Notes: generated by a model not told the origin, from the letters alone. Positions 34,170 through 45,613 are shown, counted from the first letter of the stretch. The stretch: 64,000 nt of DNA from Cheiracanthium punctorium (GCA_038373885.1 JAWZYV010013280.1:86633-150632); one strand, 5' to 3'. Program-made: numbers and translations.

Positions 34170-34571
34170 CATAGGCGCACCCACGGAGGGGGCTATGGGG
34201 GCTAAAGCCCCTCCTAAAGGTCGAGAGTTAAAAGTGAAAAGCTTTGAAATTGAAACTTAATGAAAATATTTTATTTTTTAAAATCGTCTTCAAATTATTT
34301 CTAAAATATTTTTTACCAAAATAAGACAATTTTTAAATAAGTGCTTACAGTTTATGTATGAAACGCAATTAAACTAGGTTACAACATCACTGAATATATC
34401 CGATAATTATTTATGACTCTATAAAGAGTTACAATGATATGAGCAAGTCAAGTGGTACCGAATATTTCGACGTTGTAAGAGAATTCTAACTATAATCGAT
34501 GTCACTAAAACCGAGTTCAGCATTATTTGTATCCGAGCCCCCACTAAACAAAAATCCTGGGTGAGCCACTG
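34170..34571. mobile_element. hAT-like MITE, 402 bp
   Basis: The flanks TACTGTTA (34162-34169) and TACTTTTA (34572-34579) are an 8-bp target duplication with one mismatch. The termini are CATAGGCGCACCCACGG and CCTGGGTGAGCCACTG. The left end carries G-rich subterminal sequence (GGAGGGGGCTATGGGGGC). Confidence 0.7.
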
Positions 34572-34748
34572 TACTTTTACATAGATTCAGCACAGTACGG
34601 CACATAGGTTCCCGTTTCAAGGGGAGGGGGAGAATCCGGTATTTTTAAACCTTTGTTGTTACTGGAGTTAATGTACATGTTTTAAAGCACCTACTTTTAA
34701 TACTTGTCATACTTTCTGAGTGACTAGAACCCTCTCAGCCTCTGTTAA

Positions 34749-35226
34749 CCCTTTGAGGCGATACCCTGTCCCAATGCTGAAAAAAGGGCAGCCGTTGCCA
34801 TCGCTCGACTTAACTACCAGCAAGATGGCAGACGATCGAAACGTTCATCGCGTGCCACAGATCTAAAGACCAGCCAGCTGCGTAAAAAGGGTCTCTAGAT
34901 CTGTGGCACGCGATAAACGCTTCGATCGTCCGCCATCTTGCTGGTAGTTAAGTCGAGCGATGGCAACGGCTGCCCTTTTTTTTCAGCATTGGGCAATCTA
35001 TCCAGCTGTTCTCGCATTCTTCCATTTTTCAGCAGATGTCAGTGTTGTTAAAAATAATCGTGCCAATTTTTTCGCGGGAAATGACGTGCTAAAAAGTAAA
35101 GGATTCTCGTGGAGCTATGTCACACGCAACTATTTTTATAGAAATCTAATCTATTCTTCGTGACTGGCAACAGTCAAAACGTCAGAGTTGGGTGTTCCCA
35201 GAGCGGGAACACTGCGCGTTAAAGGG
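34749..35226 (+). mobile_element. F1 foldback MITE, copy H
   Basis: TTAA (34745-34748) precedes the type-2 end CCCTTTGAGGCG, and the type-1 end GCGCGTTAAAGGG is followed by ATAA (decayed TTAA). Both long arms are present (about 34770-34875 and 34890-34990) with a shortened hairpin core. It sits exactly at the left edge of segmental duplication SD2 copy 1. Confidence 0.87.
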
Positions 35227-35515
35227 ATAAATGCATGCATATGTAAATATACTGCAATTTTAAATACATTCAAATTTATATTTAGAGCAATTGATAAACA
35301 AGTAAAATCATAAAATATTAGAAAAAATATCATGTAATTTCTAACGCGCGATTTCTCTACTCTTTGGCACCGTTTCCGTCCACATCAACTCGCGGGCGGA
35401 AACCCGCTAGCATGCAGTGTGTAGCAGGCGGAGTAACAAATCTTGTCATAGCATCCGGAGTGGACGCGAAATCGCCCGCCTTCCCTTTGTCTTTACATAC
35501 AGCTGCCATTAGCTG

Positions 35516-38143
35516 ACTTGCGGCTAGCCCGTGAGCTGCTCCTCCGAAGAGTAAACAGGGGGAGAACATTGCGCATTCAGTTCTGCGCATCTTTACTCCT
35601 CTTCCAAGCAGAGGAGGAATGTGCAAGATTCTCTGTCCGCGTCATTTCTCTTACATTTATTTTGTATTTACTTTCGCTTTCGGGTGCGGAGGGAGGCGTT
35701 TTTTAAACCAGTTTTTAACCATTAATTAGTAATTAAAAAATGCACATTTTTATTTGTGCCAGACGTTAAACCAATAACATGTGCCGGCTTCTAAATACAA
35801 AAAAAAGTTAGTTATAAAACAAGTACGCTGCTTGAAGAAAATATTTAGATTTTTTTAGAGCAAACTCGTTAGAGCAGCGGTTCTCAACCTCCTTAACGTC
35901 GCGCCCCCCCCTCACATTTTTCAGCATACATTCAGTTTTTTAATTTTTAACAATGAACATTTAGTCGAATTTTCTACAAAATAATGTTATCAGTAAAGTT
36001 TAGATGAACATTTTAAGCGAAAATAGGTATGTTTTTGAGGGTGTGCGGAAAAAAGCGCACCGGAAAAAAACGCACACTATTGAAGGGTTTATTTTTTCGG
36101 ATGAATGTGTGTGTGTATGTGCGAGTGTGTGTGTGGGGGGGGGGGCGCTTGAAATAAAAAATGTAAGAAAGGAGTGGGCATCCGAAAGTGCGCTCTTGTT
36201 TCTCACATTTTTTCATTTCACGCCCCCCCTCCCCCCCCCTCAACTCAAAAAATAAACCCATTCAAATCATGCGTTTTTTTTTTTTTTTTCAGGTGCGCAT
36301 ATTTAATCAAAGTTGGTGAAGGGGAATAAGATTTGCAATACTAATAATGGTAAAAATATAATTACTAAAACTATTTCAACAAAACTAATTAAAAATTAAT
36401 TTTAATTACAGTTATGCATAGCCAATATTTTACATTTTAAGAAATGAGTTTTAAATAATTTTTAGCCAGTTTCCTTTAAAAAGGGTTTTTTTAGCATTTG
36501 TAAATGAAAATTTGTTTAAAAACATTACACTTATACTAACATTTGATACAAAAAGTTTTTTTTTTTTAATTGACTTATTAATACCATAATTTAATTCTGA
36601 AAAAAAGCATGTCTAAAATAAAAGAACTAATATTTAAATTAAATACTTTCAAGAATAAAAATATTTATATGTAAATATATATACCTATAAATCATTTATT
36701 CTAAGAATTATTATTTAAAACCACAGAGTTAACAAGATAAATTACCATGAATCAGAATAAATTCTTGCATTTATAAAAAGAAAACCAGTAATAACAAGCC
36801 ATAGCTGATTACAAATCAGACTGAATGTGATAACATATTACAGTGAACGTGCATGTTAAATCTGTGGAGTCTTAGATTCTTTTTTTTAGGGTTGCTGTTA
36901 GGTGAGAGATGGTATTTAAAATTTTCGAAACTGCTATAATTTGTTACTGAATGTCTAGTTTTGGACTTTGTCCTAAGAATACAAATTGAACTATTGGGAG
37001 GGGGAAGAGGGTCATTCAGATTATGAACAATTTAGTATAAAACTAATAAAAAATTGACAATATAAAAAAATATCATAAAACGGAAAAGGGCAATGAGACG
37101 TTTCGAACGGCCATGGGCTACTCTGCATAATGTATACTTACAAATCAAGCCACTGTTCTTGGAAAGTTGTCTGAATGGCAATTTTCAATAGAGATAAATA
37201 CAAAATACACTGATATACCTCTGTTTACGCCCTTTTGGACGCCCACTTCTTTCACATATTTTTTTTTTTAATTCACCCCCTCTTATTTTCTAAAAATACA
37301 AACCCATTCAATATTGTGCGCTTTTTTCCGTGATTCATTTTTGAGTAAAAATGAGAATAAATAAGGTGATTTTTTTAAAAACAAGCATCACTACTTGCTC
37401 TTTGGTTTTTCTCGCTCCCCCCCCCACAAACGCAAGGCGCCCTCCTTAGGGGTCGCGCCCCACAGGTTGAGAAACGCTGCATTAGAGCATTGTGGTATGA
37501 AACACATACCACTCATTCAAACTTTTTTCTAAGCTATCACATGCTAGTATAATTTTACTACCAATTGCTATTCACCCACTTTACAAATGTATTGGTAATT
37601 AGTAAAATAAAAGTAAGAGTGTTTTCATTTTCAATGGCATTAGTTGCTTTGTAAATGTAAATTTTACGTTGCGGATAAAACAACGTTTTGTGCATCGAAG
37701 AGCTAGTAAGATCTTAATCAATTTAAAAATACTAAGCTTTGAACTTTTTGCACACTTAAGTTTAGAGAAATTTTAACTGCTATAATATTCGAATTATTAT
37801 TTCTCTGTTAATACGTCTAAATCTTTTAGTCAGTTCCGTACAATTGCAATCAAACACTACTCATTCAAATCTTCAATTATATAAATCTTCTCAAGTTAAA
37901 CTCATGTGCATATGAATAATATGTTAAATTTTAACATAAAATTTTAACATAGTTAAAAACTGGTTTAAAAAACGAACGTATTAAGAAAAGCCTCCTTCCG
38001 CACCCGAAAGCGAAATGACGCGGACAGAGAATCCTGCACATTCCTCCTCCGCGTGGGAGAGGAGTAAGATGCGCATAACTAAATGCGCAGTGCTCTCGCT
38101 CTGTTTACTTTTCGGAGGAGTAGCTCACGGGTTAGCCGCAAGT
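35516..38143. mobile_element. Mutator-like (MULE) non-autonomous element
   Basis: The termini are long inverted repeats of about 200 bp (35516-35719 and 37952-38143) beginning ACTTGCGGCTAGCCCGTGAG and ending CTCACGGGTTAGCCGCAAGT. A perfect 10-bp duplication CCATTAGCTG flanks the element (35506-35515 and 38144-38153). Long arms with a 9-11-bp target are characteristic of the Mutator superfamily. The arms include GC-rich, CpG-containing sequence. The interior has no transposase and is interrupted by a hAT-like element. SD2 copy 2 has an unoccupied site at about 43561-43570. Confidence 0.85.
35875..37479. mobile_element. hAT-like element nested in the MULE
   Basis: The termini CAGCGGTTCTCAACCTCC and AGGTTGAGAAACGCTG are flanked by 8-bp duplications CGTTAGAG (35867-35874) and CATTAGAG (37480-37487), differing at one base. 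CAG(N)GGTTCTCAA ends are well known in hAT elements. Subterminal inverted words such as ACCCATTCAATATTGTGCGC recur in both flanks. The 1.6-kb interior is AT-rich with C/G runs and no transposase frame. Confidence 0.85.
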
Positions 38144-38329
38144 CCATTAGCTGTGCTCTAGATACTCAGGACAAGTTTGAGTCACACATTACAAGCTTAC
38201 AATTTTCGTTTTCTGGTGGTTTAAAGCAATTGTACTCTCTGTATGTATATACCCATTTGTTTTATGAAAGCTTCCTCATTAATTCAATAAAACGTTTTAC
38301 TAGTAAGGATTTTTTTATTTTTAAATAAA

Positions 38330-38647
38330 ATGATCGATTTAAAAGCGATTCTAATAATTTCAAAGTCCTTTAATTTGTCTGGGATATGCATTGAAATCTT
38401 TCAACCCGAACTTTCCTCCGTTTACGGCGAAATCGACGCAAATACGGTTCGTTTACTCATCCGTAGTTTTGTATCGGAGGTTATTCTGTCATTGCAAACA
38501 CCCAAAGAGAGAATCACAGTAGTCCAGCTTTTTTACACAAATTCATGTGGCTGCATGGATCACGCAAAATCCGCTCCCTCGGCGGTTGTTGATCTTTTAA
38601 CACCTGCGGTGTCATTGATAAAAAAAAGAAAAAAAAGCTGCAATTAA
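38330..38647 (+). other. 105-codon open frame conserved in SD2, function unknown
   Basis: The frame encodes EIFQPELSSVYGEIDANTV and then SFVSEVILSLQTPKERITVV. SD2 copy 2 has a related 85-codon frame at 43793-44050 with EIFQPELSSGLGEIDANAV and the identical SEVILSLQTPKERITVV, after which the frames diverge. The DNA is less AT-rich than its surroundings. I recognise no domain, there are no other gene signals, and conservation may only reflect the age of the duplication. A decayed exon of an unknown gene is one possibility. Confidence 0.2.
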
Positions 38648-38734
38648 TGACAATTAAAATCCTGTAAATTTTTCAGAGCGGAGGTGAAGTGGTAAATGGT
38701 GAATAAAGGTGGAGTATAGAACGGGATAACGAAT

Positions 38735-39690
38735 TGTACAGTTTCAACTTCATAATTCTTTGTTTACATAGTTTGGTCATGGGTAGTAATTCACATATAT
38801 TTTTTATTTTAAGTACAATTACTCAGCCGGCACTGAAATCGTGAAATGCATTTAAGTACTATCCAAGTAAAGAAATGGCGGAGCACGAGGGGGGGAAGCA
38901 GGAGTGGCTAAACGCTCGGGATACACCCCCTAACACCCCACCCCCTTGTCCTTCCTTAGATGCGTCCATTTTACCACGAATAAAAAGTAAAGATAACAAC
39001 TCTACAAGTAAAGATATATCAAATGTCTATTAAAACTTAGATTCCCGAGAAATTCTTTGTTTGGAAACGAAAACAATTACGCCCGTATATTTGCCCCTAA
39101 TTATAGCATCATTTTCAGAGAGGGATTATTAATCTGCCCCTATCCTCGAAATTTTAATTTAGCCTACCAAGCTCACGTGATATGCTTTTAAGTTTAAAGA
39201 AGTAAACTACTCTACAGGTTTTGTGAAATTTAATTATGAGATATTTATTTAATTATTAAATTTCATTTGAAATATTCTGAGCAGACATTTGTTTGTATTC
39301 CAAAGCTAATAAACCCTTATCGGTTTCCACTAAAAAGAAAAAAAAAAAAAAAAAAAAAAAACGGAATGAGTTATGTCTCCGCCTACCATGAATCTAGGTA
39401 GCTCCACCTCCTATAAAACCCATTTATAAACTTTTTATTCGTGGTAAAATGGACGCAACTAAGGAGGGAAAGGGGGTGCGGTGTTAGGGGGTGTATCCCG
39501 AGCGTTTAGCCACGCCTGCTTCCCCACCTCGTGCTCCGCCATTTCTTTACTTGGATAGTACTTAAATGCATTTCACGATGTCAGTGCCGGCTGAGTAATT
39601 GTACTTAAAATAAAAAATATATGTGAATTACTACCCATGACCAAACTATGTAAACAAAGAATTATGAACTTGAAACTGAACAATTCGACA
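38735..39690. repeat. Long inverted repeat (arms ~265 bp) around an A-rich loop
   Basis: The left arm (38735-39000) and right arm (39427-39690) are inverted copies with roughly 96 percent identity by eye. Both include ATGGCGGAGCACGAGG, CGCTCGGGATACACCCCC and a GTCCATTTTACCACGAATAA word. The loop contains a long A run at about 39340-39361. SD2 copy 2 has only the right arm (44600-44885), so the left arm was gained in copy 1 or lost in copy 2. Confidence 0.82.
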
Positions 39691-39801
39691 GAATTGCGCG
39701 AAATTAATATATATATATATATATATTTCAACACTAAACTTACCATAAATATTGTTAAGAGTGATAGGGTGTCCTCCGCTCACATCTGACCCATACGAGC
39801 A

Positions 39802-41984
39802 CGAACTTTGCCAGTCACCTCATCAGCGACCCTCTCCGAATGCCCCGGATAAACAGCATCAATGACATTGATGATGAGGTCTCTTTACTGACTCAGGACA
39901 TTAACAAAGCACTTAAAGCAGCCTCTCGTCCCGCCAAGGACCACCTCACTACCTACCTGCCCCCGGACATCCGTCTGATGATTCACGCACGGAACCAAGC
40001 CCGTAAGATCTACCAACGGAGCAGGTACCCCGCGGATCGTGTGGTGTTCCAACGCCTACAAGCTGAAACTCGCACAGCCATACGTAATCACAAGCAGCAA
40101 GCCTGGGCCGACCACCTTTCCACCTTAACAACTGAAGACTCCTCGGTCTGGAGAGCGATGAAAAAGCTCACCACGAAAAGGACTGACTTCCCGCCTATTC
40201 GTAAGGGCAATTCATACGCTCTTTACAACAAGGATAAGGCCAACGCTATTGCACTCGCTTATAAGGAACAGTTTACTAACAGTCTACTCTCCGATATTGA
40301 TATTGAGAACGAAGTTACTTCTCGTCTTCAAACCCCACCCACGATCCCCATCGAAGGTGTCCTACCCTCAGAAATTATCGACATCATCGCCAAATTAAAA
40401 AAGAAAAAGTGCCCTGGGCATGATCAAATCTCCAATACGGTCATTCAAAACCTACCGGCCAAGACCATCCTCCGGTTCACCAGTATCACAAATGCTATCT
40501 TGAAGCTTCAATACTACCCTGAAACTTGGAAAAAAGCTATTATCTGCCCTATTCCAAAACAAGGCTTGGATCTCACTAACCCAACATCTTACCGACCTAT
40601 CAGTTTGCTCTGCGGACTTGGCAAAGTTGTGGAAAGGGTCATACTGAACCGTCTCGCCACTCACCTCGAAAGCAACAGTATTCTGATACCAGAACAATTT
40701 GGTTTTAGAAGTCGCCATAGTACTACACATCAACTCCTCAGGGTAGTCGAACATCTGACTGAAGCCGTCCAAGCTAAAGACAGTGTGGCGATTGTCCTTT
40801 TCGACATTTCAAAGGCATTCGACAAAGTCTGGCACGTCGGACTCATTTACAAACTGTTCGGTATGGGCGTGCCAGACTCTCTTGTCCATCTCCTTTACAA
40901 CTATCTACAGGGACGCAGCTATTCGGTCAGAATACAAGATGCTGTCTCGGACAACTTTCCCATCAAGAGTGGAGTGCCACAAGGTTCAATCCTAGGCCCA
41001 ACCCTTTACAGTCTCTATGTAAACGACATACCCAGAAACCAAACCACTGATATTGCCTTGTATGCGGATGACACTGCTATCATCGGCAGAGCCAAGAACG
41101 CAAGAACGCTCCACACGAATCTCCAACACCACATTAACCAACTTGAGTTGTGGATGCGGAATTGGAAAATAAAGTTAAACCCTTCCAAATGCAAGGCACT
41201 CTCCGTTGGAAGGAAATTCCCACCCTCCCGTTTACATGTCGACAACACGGTACTGGAATGGGCTGATAGCGCACCATATCTTGGTGTCGAAATTGACAAA
41301 CTGCTTACTTGGAAGAAGCACATAAATAGAACCAGAGGCAAGATGACCGGAGCCTTCCAGAGAATCTCCAGCCTCATATATACGCGCAAACTCAGCACAC
41401 AGAACAAAGTGCTTTTATACAAAGCCACTGTTAGACCATTGGCCACATATGCTGCCCCGGTGTGGGCCTATGCGGCAAACACCCACATCAAAGCCCTAGT
41501 GGCAAAAGAAAGTAAATTTCTACGAACCATCCGTTACGGTCACCCACTACTTGCCAACAACATCATACTCAAAGACCTCTGTATGAGGACCCTCAAGCAC
41601 CACTTACTGAAAATCTCCAAGAGATTCTACAGGAACATACGAAACGTTCCTAACGAAATTATTGCCACTCTACCAGATTATGAGCCGTCGGACCCACAGC
41701 ATAGAAAACGCCCCAAGGCTGTTCTCCATGCCCTTCAAGATCAACCTTAAGCCCTTACACGCCACACACGTCGAGCAACCCTTCCTGTGAAGACCACCTA
41801 TGGTGGGGGGAGGAAGGGTCGACATGCACACCCAACATCCAGAAAAATGACTTTCTGTACTGATACAGGCAGCTTCGCTGCTATCTACGCACATCCACAA
41901 CAATAACACCCCTAACATTACATACTGGAGGTACGCGCGCTGCGCTGGCACTCCGAGAAGCTAGACCTCAGTCAGTCAGTCAGT
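39802..41984 (+). mobile_element. 5'-truncated Jockey-like LINE
   Basis: The 2183-bp insertion has a perfect 11-bp target duplication CCATACGAGCA (39791-39801 and 41985-41995). It begins inside the endonuclease/RT linker of ORF2 and ends in a (TCAG)n tail at 41969-41984. The 3' UTR (41751-41968) includes an ACTGGAGGTACG phrase that has a counterpart in the LINE at 50764. 5' truncation, target duplication and a simple-repeat tail indicate target-primed reverse transcription. The corresponding SD2 copy 2 site (about 44970-44981, CCAATACGAGCA) is empty. Confidence 0.92.
39804..41750 (+). CDS. LINE ORF2 fragment: reverse transcriptase, uninterrupted
   Basis: The frame is open from the truncation point to TAA at 41748-41750; the ATG at 39840 is internal, and its 636-codon reading is numbered here. 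It covers the linker, reverse transcriptase and C-terminal region of a non-LTR retrotransposon polyprotein. Visible RT motifs are KKKKCPGHDQISN (about 187-199), TSYRPISLLCGLGKVVERV (249-267), EQFGFRSRHSTTHQL (285-299), FDISKAFDKVWH (321-332, first catalytic Asp), SGVPQGSILGPTLYSLYVND (377-396), YADD (408-411, catalytic Asp pair) and YLGVEIDKLLTW (480-491). The endonuclease domain that normally precedes this is missing, so the copy cannot mobilise itself. The lack of stops over more than 1.9 kb implies a recent insertion. Confidence 0.9.
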   Translation, partial: NFASHLISDPLRMPRINSINDIDDEVSLLTQDINKALKAASRPAKDHLTTYLPPDIRLMIHARNQARKIYQRSRYPADRVVFQRLQAETRTAIRNHKQQAWADHLSTLTTEDSSVWRAMKKLTTKRTDFPPIRKGNSYALYNKDKANAIALAYKEQFTNSLLSDIDIENEVTSRLQTPPTIPIEGVLPSEIIDIIAKLKKKKCPGHDQISNTVIQNLPAKTILRFTSITNAILKLQYYPETWKKAIICPIPKQGLDLTNPTSYRPISLLCGLGKVVERVILNRLATHLESNSILIPEQFGFRSRHSTTHQLLRVVEHLTEAVQAKDSVAIVLFDISKAFDKVWHVGLIYKLFGMGVPDSLVHLLYNYLQGRSYSVRIQDAVSDNFPIKSGVPQGSILGPTLYSLYVNDIPRNQTTDIALYADDTAIIGRAKNARTLHTNLQHHINQLELWMRNWKIKLNPSKCKALSVGRKFPPSRLHVDNTVLEWADSAPYLGVEIDKLLTWKKHINRTRGKMTGAFQRISSLIYTRKLSTQNKVLLYKATVRPLATYAAPVWAYAANTHIKALVAKESKFLRTIRYGHPLLANNIILKDLCMRTLKHHLLKISKRFYRNIRNVPNEIIATLPDYEPSDPQHRKRPKAVLHALQDQP

Positions 41985-42201
41985 CCATACGAGCATGAAA
42001 GTTCCTCAGCGATAGCCGTAGTTGAAGAATAATTTCATGTAAGACAGGGAAATAAGTACAGATAACATTCATACCATAAAAAATTTTTAAATGAAAAAAA
42101 ATTAACATGACTAAAGCACCGTAATACTTTACAAATACTTTACAAAATTTCCTTGAAAGCTCACAATAACTATTTTTGTGCAAAAGAAATCTTGCATTAT
42201 A

Positions 42202-42639
42202 CAGGGTGTTTCTAAGGAGTTCGCACAAAATTTTAATGGAAATAGCGAACATCACAAGGATTGAGAATCCCATAGGAAAATTGAAAGCAAACGTCATTTT
42301 AACACTTTAGAGTTAGGCGGTTTCGGTTATATTTGAACAGATGTGGGCGTAGATTTTAAATGTTGAAATTTTAACAGAGATTTTTCATGTGCTAATGCTT
42401 TCATGAAAGGAATGTAAAGTGAAATAATGCTGAATCTGATCGATATATTTAGCTCATTTCATTGTGTTTTTGAAAATCTTATGCATAAAATTGTAAAATA
42501 TTCGAGGAAAAAGATTTCTAAAGGTGCACAGTAGGCGGAGTTAACTCCGCCCACAATACGCCCAGTACACTGCCTATTTCACAATGATCTATTAACTATT
42601 TCCCGTAATACTTTCTACAGAATCTTTAGAAACACCCTT
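42202..42639. mobile_element. mariner-like MITE in SD2 copy 1
   Basis: TA flanks both ends (42200-42201 and 42640-42641). Inverted termini are CAGGGTGTTTCTAAGGA and TTTAGAAACACCCTT. The 438-bp interior has no frame of interest but carries an 18-bp perfect palindrome, GGCGGAGTTAACTCCGCC, at 42534-42551. The paralogous copy is at 45178. Confidence 0.72.
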
Positions 42640-43042
42640 TATAAATAAAAATGTATTTAATGCCTGTCGCAAATTTATTGCTGTGTAAATTCATTTATGG
42701 GCCACCTTACGCATGAAAATGAGAATTTTAATTTGTATAAAAAAAACTACTGAAGTATTTAAAAAATTGAAATTTTGCAGAGCCATGCAAAATTAGTTTC
42801 TGCATCTATTTCCGTTGACAGTTTGGTAGGTTTCTATTCATAATTTTTTCGAGTATTAATTTAATAATTCATAATTATTATTAATATTTTATTTTATTAT
42901 TAATAAGTAATATATTTATTTTATTATTAATATTTTACTGTTCGCTTAGTTCTAGAAGTATGATCTCTTTATCGGTCGATTGGTTCAAGAAGTAAGTACA
43001 AAAGTGAGCAGCACAATGAAAATTCGTCAATTTTAATCTGCT

Positions 43043-43188
43043 GGCAGCCAGCTGCTTCAAAAAAGGGTCTCTAGATCTGTGGCACGCGATGAACGTTTCG
43101 ATCGTCCGCCATCTTGCTGGTAGTTAAGTCGAGCGATGGTAACGGCTGACCTTTTTTCAGCATTGGGAAAGGGTTGCGCCTCAAAGGG
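43043..43188 (-). mobile_element. F1 foldback MITE, copy I, half element
   Basis: Only the hairpin core remnant (GCAGCCAGCTGCTTC), one long arm and the type-2 end GCGCCTCAAAGGG remain, followed by TTAA at 43189-43192. It separates the two copies of SD2. Confidence 0.8.
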
Positions 43189-44500
43189 TTAACTGTCCAT
43201 TGTTTATTTCTTATTTCCGTACCATACTACCTTCAAATCTAAAAATTTTATTCATATTCAAATGCATGCCTATGTAAATATACTGCCATTTTAAATGCAT
43301 TCAAATAGTATATCTTAAGAACAATTAATAAACAAATAAAATCATAAAATATTAGAACAAATATCATGGAATTTTTAACGCGTGATTTCTCTTTGTCACA
43401 GTTTCCGTCCGCATCAACTCGCGGGCGGCAACCCCTAGCAGTGTATAGCAGCCGAAGGAACTATTCTTGCCACAGCATTCTAACTGGGCTCGAAACCTCC
43501 TGCCATCACTTTAGGGTGGGAACCGTCAGTGTAAATACTCAATTTCTAGGCTAACAGCTGCGATGAACTGTGTTCTAGAGCCAATCATTTTTAAAACCTG
43601 ATGACGAGCATCAGACAATTTCCTGCAAATACATTAAAAGTTCCGCAAATACATTAATTTTCTGGTGGTTTAAAGCAATCTCTCTCTCTTTATATATATA
43701 CTCATTTCTTTTACGAACACTTCCTCATTATTTCAATAAAACGCTTTACTGGTAAAGATGTTTCGATTTTTAAATAAATACTCAATTTCAAAGTGATTCT
43801 AATAATTTCAAATTCCAAGCCCTTTTATTTGACTAGTGTATACGTTGAAATCTTTCAACCCGAACTTTCCTCCGGTTTGGGCGAAATCGACGCAAATGCG
43901 GTCGTTTACTCATCTAGTTTTGTGTCCGAGGTTATTCTGTCATTGCAAACACCCAAAGAGAGAATCACAGTAGTCGAGCTTTTTAAACATATTCATGTGG
44001 CTGCATGGATCACGCAAAATCCGCTCTCTCGGCGGTTGTTGTTCTTTTAACACCTGCGGTGTCATTGATTAAAAACAAAGGTGCAATTAGTGACAGTTAA
44101 AATCCTGTAAAGTATTGAGAGCTGAGGTGAAGTGGTAAAAGGTGAATCAAGGTGAAGTATAGAACGGGATAACGGGGGAAGATATATCAAATGTCTATTA
44201 AACTTAGATCCCCGACAAATTCTTTAATCGGAAATGACAACTGTTAGCCCGTATATCTGCCCCTAATTATAGCATCATTTTCAGAGAGGGATTATTAATC
44301 TGCCCCTATCCTCGAAATTTTAACTTAGCCTACCAAGCTCACATGATACGCTTTTAAGTTTAAAGAAGATAACTACTCTACAGGTGTTATGAAATTTAAT
44401 TATGAGATATTTATTTAATTATTAAATTTCATTTGAAATATTCTGAGCAGACATTTGTCTGTATTCCAAAGCTAATAAACCTTTATCGGTTACCGTAAAA

Positions 44501-44532
<32 letters not shown>

Positions 44533-44599
44533 AGAAAAAACGTAATGAGTTACGTCACCGCCCACCATGAATCTAGGTAGCTCCACCGCCTATAAAACC

Positions 44600-44885
44600 C
44601 ATTTATAAACTTTTTATTCATGCTAAAATTGACGCATCTAAGGAGGGACAAAGGAGTGGGGGTGTTAGGGGGTGTATCCCGAGCGTTTAGACATGCCTGC
44701 TTCCCCCCCCTCGTGCTCCGCCATTTTTTTACTTGGATAGTACTTAAATGCATTTCACGATGTCAGTGCCGGCTGAGTAATTGTACTTAAAATAAAAAAT
44801 ATATGAGAATTACTACCCATGACCAAACTATGTAAACAAAGAATTATGAAGTTGAAACTGTACAATTCGACAGAATTGCGCGAAA
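44600..44885 (-). repeat. Single arm corresponding to the SD2 inverted repeat
   Basis: This matches 39427-39690 in the same orientation but has no inverted partner in copy 2. At one place (GTTGAAACTGTACAATTC) it agrees with the left arm of copy 1 rather than with its right arm. Confidence 0.75.
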
Positions 44886-45177
44886 TTAATATATATATAT
44901 ATATATTTCAACACTAAACTTACTATAAATATTGTTAAGAGTGATAGGGTGTCCTCCGCTCACATCTGACCAATACGAGCATGAAAGTTCCTCAGCGATA
45001 GCCGTAGTTGAAGAATAATTTCATGTAAGACAGGGAAATAAGTACAGATAACATTCATACCATAAAAAATTTTAAAATGAAAAAAAAATTAACATGACTA
45101 AAGCACCGTAATACTTTACAAAATTTCCTTGAAAGCTCACAATAACTATTTTTGTGCAAAAGAAATCTTGCATGATA

Positions 45178-45613
45178 CAGGGTGTTTCTAAGGAGTTCGC
45201 ACAAAATTTAATGGAAATAGCGAACATCACAAGGATTGAGAATCCCATAGAAAAATTGACAGCAAACGTCATTTTAACACTTTAGAGTTACGCGTGTTCC
45301 GTTATATTTGAACAGATGTGGGCGTAGATTTTAAATGTTGAAATTTTAACAGAGATTTTTTATATGCTAATGCTTTCATGAAAGGAATGTAAAGTGAAAT
45401 AATGCTGAATCTGATCGATGTATTTAGCTCATTCATTGTTTATTTGAAAATCTTATGCATAAAATTGTAAAATATTCGAGGAAAAAGATTTTTAAAAGTG
45501 CACAGTAAGCGGAGTTAACTCCGCCTACAATACGCCTACTACTCTGCATACTTTACAATGATCTAATAACTATCTCCCATAATACTTTGTACAGAATCTT
45601 TAGAAACACCCTT
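45178..45613. mobile_element. mariner-like MITE in SD2 copy 2
   Basis: Same insertion as 42202-42639, with TA flanks and CAGGGTGTTTCTAAGGA / TTTAGAAACACCCTT termini. The internal palindrome is shortened by one substitution (GCGGAGTTAACTCCGC at 45509-45524). Confidence 0.72.

Larger units (their letters stand above)
35231..43036 (+). repeat. Segmental duplication SD2, copy 1
   Basis: The sequence from ATGCATGCATATGTAAATAT at 35231 to CGTCAATTTTAAT near 43036 is colinear with 43258-46022 in direct orientation. Three segments exist only here: a Mutator-like element with its target duplication (2638 bp), an inverted arm at 38735-39008 (about 274 bp) and a LINE with its target duplication (2194 bp). 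Removing them leaves about 2.7 kb, matching the 2765 bp of copy 2. The two copies lie next to each other, separated by F1 copy I and about 70 bp. Confidence 0.9.

Noticed and set aside
36004..36261. Frames of 68-83 codons with Thr-His repeats
   Set aside because: They translate (GT)n and G/C homopolymer tracts within the nested hAT-like element.
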